64,000 bases of DNA from an uncultured Aquimarina sp. (lineage in GTDB: Bacteria > Bacteroidota > Bacteroidia > Flavobacteriales > Flavobacteriaceae). Location: the NCBI GenBank assembly GCA_947500545.1, contig CANMSO010000003.1, positions 372,001 through 436,000 of the forward strand. Direction: 5' to 3'. Positions within the stretch are counted from its first letter, which is position 1. Every line of letters starts with the position of its first letter. The notes under the pieces were generated by a model. The model saw only the letters and a list, made by a program, of their open reading frames with translations. It was not told the DNA's origin and did not search any database. The position numbers and the translations under genes were made by a program. Of the stretch, positions 56,801 to 63,779 are shown one piece after another.

Positions 56801-57550
56801 ACTGTTCCTGAAGGAAATACTTGGACATTAGAAAGAATTGTAGCTTTTGGTGGAGCAAATAACTCTCCAGAGCTTAATAATGCTACCATTATTATTTACC
56901 AGGATAATGGAGGAGTACCAGGAGATGAAGTATATAATAGCGGACAGATTGTTCCTATTTCTGAACCTAATGATACTAACCTTAATTTACTGCTTCCTGA
57001 AGCTGTGTCTATAGAAAGTGGTAGTTATTGGTTAACTGTTTATGCTAATTTGGCATTTGGACCTAATAATACGCAATGGTTCTGGTCTTCTCAAAATGGA
57101 GGAATAGGTGAAAATTCACAATTCAGAGATCAAGCAAATTTATTTGGTACGGGCGCTATAGATTGGACCGCATCTACAGTTGCTTTTGGTACAGCACCTT
57201 TGGATCAAGTATTCCAGATCTATGGAATGATTGATGATGCCGGAGGTCCTGCAGGACCAGAAATTGCTAGTATCGCTGAGCCACTAACTACAGTAGACGC
57301 TAGGTTGAATACCGTTGTATGGCCTAATCCTTCTAGAGATATTTTTAGATTTAACTTTAAGGATTTACAGGTTCAGGAAAACGTTAATGTTAATATATTT
57401 GATATTAGAGGTAAATTGGTCTTTACACGATCTGATATTGATTCTAGAGCTAGTTTTGAGTGGAATGCATCAAGCATTACACCAGGATTCTATTTTGTAA
57501 GAGTCTTAGGAAAGACGACTAACGAAAGCTTTAAGATTATTAAAAAATAA
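53873..57550 (+). CDS. Large secreted Asp-box protein with T9SS type A sorting domain
   Basis: 1225 residues. Signal peptide ending TSVNAQ (about 27). Residues 110-850 carry Asp-box turns (S-x-D/N-x-G-x-T-W): STNGGETWKKV, SVNGGRTWRLL, STDGDTWTEI and TENGGDTWTNI, pointing to a sortilin/sialidase-like beta-propeller. A cadherin/Ig-like stretch follows (860-950), then a domain of the kind NAGSTTSLPSQFFTDFGA (about 955-1120). The C-terminal 85 residues (VWPNPSRDIFRFNF ... SSITPGFYFVRVLG ... FKIIKK) are a type A sorting domain for T9SS export. No catalytic residues assigned. Confidence 0.88.
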   Translation: MKTLLFSPKRYVWAVVLLGAITSVNAQNTQLKTSADPIKGHALYKQSKIYDSESGPKETKVTPVGDNAIDRMEFEFGRFKDPKTGKIPSGIREAELQFSEKIPVGNDSKQLVANAAKSSKASRFSYWENRGPFNVGGRTRALAIDRTNENVILAGGVSGGLWRSTNGGETWKKVTNRRQSPSITCIVQDPRPGKHRVWYYGSGERFGNSAGAGGAFYQGTGVYKSVNGGRTWRLLNATNDDNVSTFSPFDLINSIVINPTNGDIYLGTFNGVHRSQDDGNSFEEVLAGGFDNTAEVAVTSTGQIYATIDSGGDPNNGYFTSTDGDTWTEITPEFLPADYGRSVMGINPSNENQVYFFTQNLSDGGPAFLLKYDATAEEAWTDLSANLPTAIGGRVGNLNLQGGYNMIVKVSPADPNLMFVGGTNIYRSTTGFTTPAGQESWIAGYSPLNNVSVYPEQHPDQHELLFYPSNPNKVLSGNDGGVFVTEDITTSTSAEEPVDWISLNNGYITTQPYHVSFDPDANSDDLVAGFQDNGTWFTNSTDSDATWVEDFGGDGSYNAIADGGRTRYVSSQRGNVYRFNFDEAGEFESFTRVRPAGANGLGFVAPFILDPNNDNIMYMPAGNRIWRNNDLDEIPLFSNAFATVNWVNLPNTDTPAGTSISSLDVSDYPVANRLYYGTNAGGVYRMDNANLDNQEVIDISAGKGLPTGFVNDINVDPSNSDRVIVTFSNYGVISLFLTENGGDTWTNISGNLEENADGTGNGPSVRSTAFLGGSQGFIGSRIQKVYAATSTGLYYANRLNGERTRWIKEPFAIGNAVTDEVKTRKDGFIAVAAHGSGLYSARFPLFNELPESTLSVAYLLDDLLVGENSEDIEVDITDLFVQSNGNPIDVEFTNTNPELVTATLNGNTISLSFTPEALGQTTISLVATSGEEQVAEGFTINISEVAIYDQNAGSTTSLPSQFFTDFGALAQSADDFTVPEGNTWTLERIVAFGGANNSPELNNATIIIYQDNGGVPGDEVYNSGQIVPISEPNDTNLNLLLPEAVSIESGSYWLTVYANLAFGPNNTQWFWSSQNGGIGENSQFRDQANLFGTGAIDWTASTVAFGTAPLDQVFQIYGMIDDAGGPAGPEIASIAEPLTTVDARLNTVVWPNPSRDIFRFNFKDLQVQENVNVNIFDIRGKLVFTRSDIDSRASFEWNASSITPGFYFVRVLGKTTNESFKIIKK

Positions 57551-57568
57551 TTTAGTATAAGTAATACC

Positions 57569-57601
57569 AAAAAGGAGTTGAAATTTTCAACTCCTTTTTT
57601 T
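57569..57601 (+). terminator. Terminator after the T9SS protein gene
   Basis: AAAAAGGAGTTGAAA and TTTCAACTCCTTTTT pair around one base and are followed by T's. It stands between this gene and the next small lipoprotein gene. Confidence 0.9.
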
Positions 57602-57612
57602 ATTTTAACGGG

Positions 57613-58110
57613 ATGAATAAAATACTATACCTTTTGTTTATTGCAGCTATTTTTTCTTGTAAATCAAATAGCGTTGCACAGGAAAAAGACAGTACAAAAT
57701 CGGGAATTGTAGTGGCCGAAACACCGAATAAGGAAGAGCCAAAGCAAGAGAAACCAAAGGTTCAAAAACCCAAGTTTGGAGATACTCAGGACTATATAGA
57801 TCCTAATACGGTACACTTGCTGGGATCTGTAATGGATATTTCTAAAGACACTAATGTTTGTGGTAAAAAATATAAAGCCACAACCAAGATAAAAGTAAAA
57901 GCAATAAAAAGCTCGGGATCTGGGATCGTAAATATGATTTCTGCCGGCCAAGAGATTACTTTGGCGTTTAGAAATGCTGCGGTTACTGACTTTGATTTAC
58001 TAAAGAAAGAATACGGTAAAGATCAAGAAATTTCTCTTTTGGTAAAGGAAAACTTATGTCCGGATATGAGTCAGACCGTTTATGAAATCATAAGATCTGT
58101 TAAAGAATAG
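57613..58110 (+). CDS. Lipoprotein of unknown function
   Basis: 165 residues. Lipobox LLFIAAIFSC (Cys16), a Lys/Glu/Pro-rich linker (EEPKQEKPKVQKPKFGDT) and a beta-rich domain (VHLLGSVMDISKDTNVCGKKYKATTKI) with two cysteines that may pair. No family recognised. Ends nine bases before the convergent zinc-ribbon gene; it starts right after a terminator, and its own promoter is not clear. Confidence 0.7.
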   Translation: MNKILYLLFIAAIFSCKSNSVAQEKDSTKSGIVVAETPNKEEPKQEKPKVQKPKFGDTQDYIDPNTVHLLGSVMDISKDTNVCGKKYKATTKIKVKAIKSSGSGIVNMISAGQEITLAFRNAAVTDFDLLKKEYGKDQEISLLVKENLCPDMSQTVYEIIRSVKE

Positions 58111-58119
58111 TTTTTGTTT

Positions 58120-59220
58120 TTATGATAGCGATACTAAGATAGCTATAAGCGCAATTATAAATAACACAAAAAAGAATATCTTCCAAAAAGAATAGGGCCT
58201 ATTACCAGAAATTGCCCCGGTTTGTCCATTGATAAAGAAATTAAATTTCTTTCCACTGTATCGGTATGCACTAATATATACAGGCAACAGAATATGCTTA
58301 AAAGTTTGATCACTTAAGTTCATGTCTATCCCATTTACCCGTTGGGTATCACCACCAATATCTCGTCTGGCCCAGGTGGTTGCAATTTTCTCTGCTTCTT
58401 TGGTTGATGATAGATGACCATCTTTTAAGGGAATAGTATATTTTTCGGTCACAAAACCTGCTAAAAAACTTGTATTAAAAGCTTCAAGAGCATCAAGCTT
58501 CCAGTTTGATATTTTGGACGGAATTGGGTTTTTTCTTTGATGAGATGCTTTAATCAAAGTATCATCTACAAAGCCGCTTATGTTTCCACTAACCGGTGTC
58601 CATCTTGTTTTTCGTTCTTGTCTTGTTCTTCTCACCGATTTGCCATTTACATTGGCAGTATAAGGTACTTCAACATAATAATAATCGCCTCTTTGGCCTG
58701 TATAGGAGGCATATAATTGCGCATCAAAAGTCCAGTAGGGTAAATACAGTCCTTTAGTGTTTTGAGGGTCTAAAGCGGCCTTTTTTAGATTATTAGGCGC
58801 AAACCATAGTCCTTTTACCCATTTAGAAAATATTTGATGTGATTTTTTCTGATCAAATTGAAAAGGAAGTATAGCACCAGGTAAAATCCAATCTTCTTTA
58901 TAGGCATCCTCTATAATCAATGGCATTGTGCAATACACACAATGTAATGATTTATAATTTTCTTCTATATGTTGATTGGCGCCACAATTTTTGCAATGCA
59001 ACATCATAATCTCTTCAGAATGAGATTGAGAACCCATTTCATCAAGATAGGGTTTAAGCTCTAATTCTTTAAAACCGTCTTGATTTGGGACAATAGCTTC
59101 CTTATGACCACAATATTCACATTTTATCTCTGTTGTACCGGGCTTATATTTTAATTCTGCACCGCAATTAACGCAGGATTTCTTTTGTTCTGAAACAGCT
59201 TTTTTTTCTTCTTCTTCCAT
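58120..59220 (-). CDS. Double zinc-ribbon protein with C-terminal membrane helix
   Basis: 366 residues. Two four-cysteine ribbons: CVNCGAELKYKPG...CEYCGHKE (Cys16, 19, 34, 37) and HCKNCGANQ...CVYCTMPLI (about 76-98). A long middle domain follows (LPYWTFDAQLYASYTGQRGD), and FFFVLFIIALIAILVSLS ends the protein as a tail anchor. Databases often give such proteins a helicase-like or TFIIB-like name; no helicase motif is present. Next to an SPFH gene, a frequent neighbour. Confidence 0.75.
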   Translation of the reverse strand: MEEEEKKAVSEQKKSCVNCGAELKYKPGTTEIKCEYCGHKEAIVPNQDGFKELELKPYLDEMGSQSHSEEIMMLHCKNCGANQHIEENYKSLHCVYCTMPLIIEDAYKEDWILPGAILPFQFDQKKSHQIFSKWVKGLWFAPNNLKKAALDPQNTKGLYLPYWTFDAQLYASYTGQRGDYYYVEVPYTANVNGKSVRRTRQERKTRWTPVSGNISGFVDDTLIKASHQRKNPIPSKISNWKLDALEAFNTSFLAGFVTEKYTIPLKDGHLSSTKEAEKIATTWARRDIGGDTQRVNGIDMNLSDQTFKHILLPVYISAYRYSGKKFNFFINGQTGAISGNRPYSFWKIFFFVLFIIALIAILVSLS

Positions 59221-59306
59221 AGATATATATTATTCCCGTCTTTAGACTATCGCTCAAGATAAACTCCAGCCGGGAATCTCATGAAATGTAATCCTAGTCC
59301 TCTTTT

Positions 59307-60443
59307 TTAATTGCCAGGTAACGGCGGAGGAGTGTTTCCGCCAAGGAACGATTTCAATTCTTCAATATCTTTCAGCGCAGTCCAATTTGCCATTCCTTGC
59401 TTCCAGATCAATGAATCTTTATTGATAGTTCTATTGGCAAATAACACTTTTAATTGATCAAAAGATGCTGGTCCTGCTTGTTGGCCATTGCTTGCATAAA
59501 AATATTGAACTTGCACAGGCATTGGAGGAGGAGCAACTGGTGAGTTTTGTACTGGCATTGCTTGTTGTTGTCCACCCATAGGGCTCATCATACCGCCCAT
59601 TTGTTGTGCCAGGACGAATCCCATTCCCATTCCCATTCCAGCTCCTGCAGTACCGCCTTCGTTGGCAGCGGCAGCTTCAATAGCTTTTGCAGTTTTAAAT
59701 TTGGTTAGTTTATCAAGATCTAGTTTATCAATTCTACTATACTCAAAGATTTCTTTCTTGAGCTCTTCTGGCATCGATACATTCTCGATATAGAATTTTT
59801 CAAGTGAAATACCAACAGAATTAAATTCTGGTTGCATAACTTCTAGACATGTTTCTGATAATTCACTAGTATTGGCAGCATACAATTCTATAGGAAGATT
59901 AGCCTCGCCAATTGTATCTGTAAAACGAGTTGCAATTAAACTTTTTAGGTGCTCATTGATCTCAAAATTGGTAAAATTAGCATCGGTACCCACAATATCA
60001 ACGACAAACTTACCTGCATCATTGATTTTGAAAGCATAGGTTCCAAAAGCTCGTATTTCGACTAATCCAAAACGTTCATCATTTAGGGTGATTGGATTTT
60101 TGGTTCCCCATTTTTCATCAGTAAATAAGTGTGTGTTTACAAAATATACTTCAGCTTTGAAAGGACTATTGAAACCATATTTCCATCCTTTTAGGGTAGC
60201 CAAAATCGGTAAGTTTTGGGTATTTAGGGTATACGTCCCTGGTTTAAAAACATCGGCAAGTTGTCCTTCATTTATGAAGACGGCGGTTTGTCCTTCTCGC
60301 ACAATAAGTTGTGCCCCGTTTTTTATTTCATTTTGATAACGTTCGAATCTATGTACAATGGTATCATCGGTATTATCTAACCATTCTACAATATCAATAA
60401 ATTCGTGGCTAAGTTTTTCCTTTATTTGGTCAAAAATTCCCAT
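59307..60443 (-). CDS. SPFH-domain protein with C-terminal GYF_2 domain
   Basis: 378 residues. N-terminal virion-core/SPFH region (KNGAQLIVREGQTAVFINEG, VNTHLFTDEKWGTKNPITL, LVEIRAFGTYAFKI) to about 240, a Gly/Met/Gln-rich linker (GGMMSPMGGQQQAMPVQ), then a GYF_2 (DUF4339) domain: YFYASNGQQAGPASFDQLKV ... IWKQGMANW. GYF_2 modules bind proline-rich partners. No membrane helix is clear, so it may act on the zinc-ribbon membrane protein next door (inference). Confidence 0.87.
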   Translation of the reverse strand: MGIFDQIKEKLSHEFIDIVEWLDNTDDTIVHRFERYQNEIKNGAQLIVREGQTAVFINEGQLADVFKPGTYTLNTQNLPILATLKGWKYGFNSPFKAEVYFVNTHLFTDEKWGTKNPITLNDERFGLVEIRAFGTYAFKINDAGKFVVDIVGTDANFTNFEINEHLKSLIATRFTDTIGEANLPIELYAANTSELSETCLEVMQPEFNSVGISLEKFYIENVSMPEELKKEIFEYSRIDKLDLDKLTKFKTAKAIEAAAANEGGTAGAGMGMGMGFVLAQQMGGMMSPMGGQQQAMPVQNSPVAPPPMPVQVQYFYASNGQQAGPASFDQLKVLFANRTINKDSLIWKQGMANWTALKDIEELKSFLGGNTPPPLPGN

Positions 60444-60586
60444 TGTAGTCTATTTAAAAATTTGTGTCCTAAAGCTACAAAATAGAATGATTGAAGAAAA
60501 ATTATTTTTTGGTTAATCCAAATAAGCCTGATATAAATGAATGTTCATGTTTTGAAATAATTTACAGGAGTTGAGTGTAAAAAAGT

Positions 60587-60620
60587 TAATCCCTTATCAT
60601 GAATTCATGATAAGGGATTA
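60587..60620 (-). terminator. Terminator of the lipoprotein-peptide operon
   Basis: Perfect 34-bp palindrome beginning TAATCCCTTATC, with EcoRI-like GAATTC at its centre. On the minus strand a T tract (CTTTTTT) follows. Placed 58 bp past the stop of the Cys-rich peptide gene. Confidence 0.85.
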
Positions 60621-60678
60621 TTCGCTTACGAAAGGTATGTTCTTTGTAGTATAAAGAACTGTTTTTTAATATAAAAGA

Positions 60679-60882
60679 TTAACCAAAACAGCTACAGTTA
60701 CCACCTTGTAAATTTCCTCCAGAAAAACCTTTCCTTTTACAATAACCGCAACAATAGGGATGACCAACCCCACAATAAATCCCAATAGGAAGGTTAAGAT
60801 TATAACTCCCCGCAGTAATTGATTTCTGTTCTTTTTTGTTAATATTTTTGACGTTTTCTAAGTTTAAAATATTTTTCAGCAT
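60679..60882 (-). CDS. Cys-rich peptide with leader, possible RiPP/bacteriocin-like precursor
   Basis: 67 residues. The N-terminal part LNLENVKNINKKEQKSITAG is like the leader type that ends in a KNEQKSINGG-like motif in flavobacterial small peptides; here the doublet is AG. The remaining 42 residues hold six Cys (IYCGVGHPYCCGYCKRKG then GNCSCFG), many Gly and only a few Ser. So disulfide or other Cys-based modification is more natural than lanthionines. It follows a lipoprotein gene by 14 bases. No modifying enzyme or exporter is near. Confidence 0.65.
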   Translation of the reverse strand: MLKNILNLENVKNINKKEQKSITAGSYNLNLPIGIYCGVGHPYCCGYCKRKGFSGGNLQGGNCSCFG

Positions 60883-60896
60883 GATTTCTAAGAGTA

Positions 60897-61403
60897 TTAA
60901 TGATTTACAGTAACCACTTTATCCGCTCTGAAGTATTTAAACCCTTGAGACGTATAACCATATATTTCGTATATAATTTGCCAATCTTTGACCTTTCCTG
61001 TCCAGTCATATGACCCGCCCCATTTGACTGGAAATTTAAAAGTTACTTTGTTAGATGGTAGTTCATAATATGCAATTTGCCACCATGGATCTATACTTTG
61101 AGAATTGGGGTTTTCTATTTTAAAATAAATTCTATAGTTTCTTTTATCCTTCGGGATGGTATTTAAAGCTTCTTGAGATGGAATATAAGTATATGTTACA
61201 TTTTGAAGGGCGGTAACATTATTTGGACCATATAACCCGGGTACAATTGAAAAGGGCCCCTTATTATCTGAGTTTTCTACGATTTCAATTTGACCATCGT
61301 CTAGAGTAAGGATGTCATCAATTATTTCATCAGATTCATCTTTGTCGCAAGACATAAATGCTAAGAATCCAATTAAAGGTAATACATACAATAGTTTTTT
61401 CAT
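60897..61403 (-). CDS. Lipoprotein, unknown function, in operon with the Cys-rich peptide
   Basis: 168 residues. Lipobox GFLAFMSC (Cys19) and an acidic linker (DKDESDEIIDDILTLDDG). The mature part is beta-rich and aromatic (FSIVPGLYGPNNVTALQNVT, NPNSQSIDPWWQIAYYE, WGGSYDWTGKVKDWQIIYE), suggesting a carbohydrate- or surface-binding sandwich. A protective (immunity-like) role toward the peptide is possible but unsupported. Confidence 0.7.
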   Translation of the reverse strand: MKKLLYVLPLIGFLAFMSCDKDESDEIIDDILTLDDGQIEIVENSDNKGPFSIVPGLYGPNNVTALQNVTYTYIPSQEALNTIPKDKRNYRIYFKIENPNSQSIDPWWQIAYYELPSNKVTFKFPVKWGGSYDWTGKVKDWQIIYEIYGYTSQGFKYFRADKVVTVNH

Positions 61404-61537
61404 TTTGTTTAGTTTTAATTTCTGCTGTGAATTTTAGTACAGAATAAAAAGAATTATCTGCATTTAATGATTCAATTAAACTCATGAGATTTTTTTGAAC
61501 AACCCAAATATAGTCCAGCTATGTACTTGAAAACAAA

Positions 61538-61587
61538 CGATATATATCGAAATTCCTGAAATCAATGTCGAAATTCCGTGAATTTCG
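61538..61587. promoter_or_regulatory. Repeat-rich control region between the peptide operon and its regulator
   Basis: Contains the palindrome CGATATATATCG (61538-61549), CGAAATTC at 61548-61555 and 61569-61576 (same strand, 21 bp apart) and an inverted copy GAATTTCG at 61580-61587. Direct repeats two helical turns apart are the form bound by AraC-type dimers. It lies 64 bp upstream of the regulator's -7 element. Confidence 0.6.
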
Positions 61588-61650
61588 TTATTCATTTTTC
61601 AGAGTTAATTGAGCTTGTTATAGAAGATCAACTTTTCTAAACCAAAACAG

Positions 61651-61658
61651 TATATTTG
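61651..61658 (+). promoter_or_regulatory. -7 element (TATATTTG) of the TPR-AraC regulator gene
   Basis: Exact TAnnTTTG followed by C, 40 bp before the TTG start codon. Confidence 0.65.
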
Positions 61659-61697
61659 CAGTACACACAAACAATTATACCTAACTAGTAAGTTCTC

Positions 61698-63428
61698 TTG
61701 AAACCAAAAAAATCATACTTCTATTGTATTTCACTTAATACATTATCGCTGTGGATTTGGTTTTTGTTAGGAACCTATTTCATATCTGCACAAGAAAGTG
61801 GTTTTGTAATTCCAGATTCGTTAGAGAACTATAGTTCTGATAATTTATTTAATGCATATCTAAAGGTTAGACGTGATACGGTAAAGTCAAAAATATACTT
61901 ATATAGCCTTCTTGAAAAAGCTACTGCAGATAGGGATACAACTAAAATGGCAGATGCATACAATTATTTGTCCTCCTTTACGGTTAAGGAATCTGAAAAA
62001 ATAGCCTTATTAGATAAATCTATTACGATAAGTAAAAGTTTGAATCACGAAATGTATCCAACCAGAGCATATTCTTTTAAGGGAGGGTATTATTTTAAGA
62101 AAGGAGATTTTCAGTTGGCATTGGATAACTATATAAAAGCTTTAGTATTAGCTGAAAAATTTAATAATATAGAATATCTGCAAGCCACAAATCACAATAT
62201 AGCATGCATTAAAACTAGAATTGGTAAACACAATGAGGCGCTGGCTCTTTTTAAGGAAAATTTTGAGCACGAAAAAAACAGGCAAGTACTAGACGAACTA
62301 AATTATTTGAAATCATTACTGCCATTGGCAGAATCATATCGCTATAACAAACATTTGGATTCTGCGTCTATTTATAATCAAAAGGGAATAGTGATTTCTC
62401 TAAAAAACCAGAATTTAGAAAATAGATTTTACGGAAAACTGGTATTCAACCAAGGAATTAACTTGTTCTTTAAGGGAGCATATAATCAAGCCAGTGATAG
62501 CCTTGTTAAAGGAATGACACTATTGGATAAAACTGATTCTGAAAATAGAGAGAATTATATTTTGGGGACATTTTATTTAGGTAAACTTAGTCTTGTAAGA
62601 GGTGATACCCTTCTGGCTGAAAAGCAATTCATTAGTATGGATTCAATAATTCAGAAGGAAAAAATCACATTTTCTGAAGTTAGGGAGGGCTACGAATTTT
62701 TGATCAGTTTGAATAAAATAAAGGAAGAGAAAGAACTGCAACTGACCTACGTAAATAAATTACTGAGATTTGATAGTATTATAAGTGAGCAAAGAGAATC
62801 ACTATCTACTCGGTTATTTAAAGAGTTTGACACTCCTTTATTATTGAAAGAAAAAGAAACATTGATTCGTAAACTTAAGAAGAATACGAGTACACTAAGT
62901 TTTTGGGTGGTTTTTCTTATAATGCTTTCTGTGATAACTACGATTTTTATGTATTACCAGTACATTAATAGAAAAAAGTACCAGCAAAAATTTAATGACC
63001 TTCTGGAAAGAGGTAAAAATATATCAGTAGTACAAAAAAAACCATTGGATGATATAGGTATTGCAAATGAGATTGTTACAGATATTTTAGATAAACTCTC
63101 TCTTTTCGAAGAAAATCATCAATACTTGAAAAAAAATATAAGCATCGCTACTTTGGCCAAAGAAATACATACAAACACCAAGTATTTGTCTAAAGTAATT
63201 AATCATCATAAGAATAAGAGTTTTACCAATTATATCAATGAATTAAGAGTGCAGTATAGTGTAGAAAAACTTAAAGAAAGTGATATGTTGAAGAACTATA
63301 CAATACAGGGCATTGCAGAAGAGATGGGGTTTAATAGTGCTGAGTCTTTTTCTTCAGCTTTTAAAAAGAGTACAGGCATAAAACCTTCTTATTTCGTACG
63401 AAAATTAAGTACTCTTGAAACAAATTAA
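61698..63428 (+). CDS. TPR-TM-AraC transcriptional regulator
   Basis: 576 residues, TTG start. Signal/anchor segment (LWIWFLLGTYFISAQ), TPR-like helices over about 45-370 (for example FQLALDNYIKALVLAEKFNN), a membrane helix about 400-422 (LSFWVVFLIMLSVITTIFMYY) and a cytoplasmic AraC HTH from about 475 (ISIATLAKEIHTNTKYLSKVI, IQGIAEEMGFNSAESFSSAF). So an extracytoplasmic TPR part is joined directly to DNA binding with no kinase. It lies between the two short peptide genes and is the likely controller. Confidence 0.88.
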   Translation: MKPKKSYFYCISLNTLSLWIWFLLGTYFISAQESGFVIPDSLENYSSDNLFNAYLKVRRDTVKSKIYLYSLLEKATADRDTTKMADAYNYLSSFTVKESEKIALLDKSITISKSLNHEMYPTRAYSFKGGYYFKKGDFQLALDNYIKALVLAEKFNNIEYLQATNHNIACIKTRIGKHNEALALFKENFEHEKNRQVLDELNYLKSLLPLAESYRYNKHLDSASIYNQKGIVISLKNQNLENRFYGKLVFNQGINLFFKGAYNQASDSLVKGMTLLDKTDSENRENYILGTFYLGKLSLVRGDTLLAEKQFISMDSIIQKEKITFSEVREGYEFLISLNKIKEEKELQLTYVNKLLRFDSIISEQRESLSTRLFKEFDTPLLLKEKETLIRKLKKNTSTLSFWVVFLIMLSVITTIFMYYQYINRKKYQQKFNDLLERGKNISVVQKKPLDDIGIANEIVTDILDKLSLFEENHQYLKKNISIATLAKEIHTNTKYLSKVINHHKNKSFTNYINELRVQYSVEKLKESDMLKNYTIQGIAEEMGFNSAESFSSAFKKSTGIKPSYFVRKLSTLETN

Positions 63429-63495
63429 TTTATCCAAATTCATGAATTTCTTGTAATCTGGGCTTTGTTCATACTTGTTGTAAGGGTATTTATAG

Positions 63496-63503
63496 TATAT
63501 TTC
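63496..63503 (+). promoter_or_regulatory. Possible promoter of the lanthipeptide-like gene
   Basis: TATATTTC differs from TAnnTTTG at the last base; TTG at 63475-63477 is 18 bp upstream. The peptide ATG is 42 bp on. Confidence 0.45.
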
Positions 63504-63544
63504 ATATAGTCATCTCACTAATAAGATTTTATAAAGCAAAAATC

Positions 63545-63760
63545 ATGAAAAACCGTAAAGCCAAAAAACTAAATTTTGAAAAGCTCAAAATTGCGAAACT
63601 CAATACTCCGCATGCCATAAAAGGAGGTACTTTTTTTACTTGGTTATGTAACGCGATTTTAGTAACAGAAGATCCCAACGAATGTCAGGCAAATACTGAT
63701 TCTGATTGTCGTACAGATAAATATACTTGCCCGCAGGGATGCACTGTTATAGGATTTTGA
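63545..63760 (+). CDS. Class I lanthipeptide-like precursor with GG leader
   Basis: 71 residues. The leader KKLNFEKLKIAKLN...AIKGG follows the form of Bacteroidota class I lanthipeptide leaders (KKLxLNKxxIxKLN...GG), with cleavage likely after Gly28. The core of 43 residues has five Cys (LCNAILV, NECQ, SDCRT, YTCPQGC) and nine Ser/Thr, so thioether rings are possible. No LanB, LanC, LanT or peptidase gene lies within the visible flanks, so modification would have to act in trans. Confidence 0.7.
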   Translation: MKNRKAKKLNFEKLKIAKLNTPHAIKGGTFFTWLCNAILVTEDPNECQANTDSDCRTDKYTCPQGCTVIGF

Positions 63761-63779
63761 TAATAAAGGGTTTAGAAAT

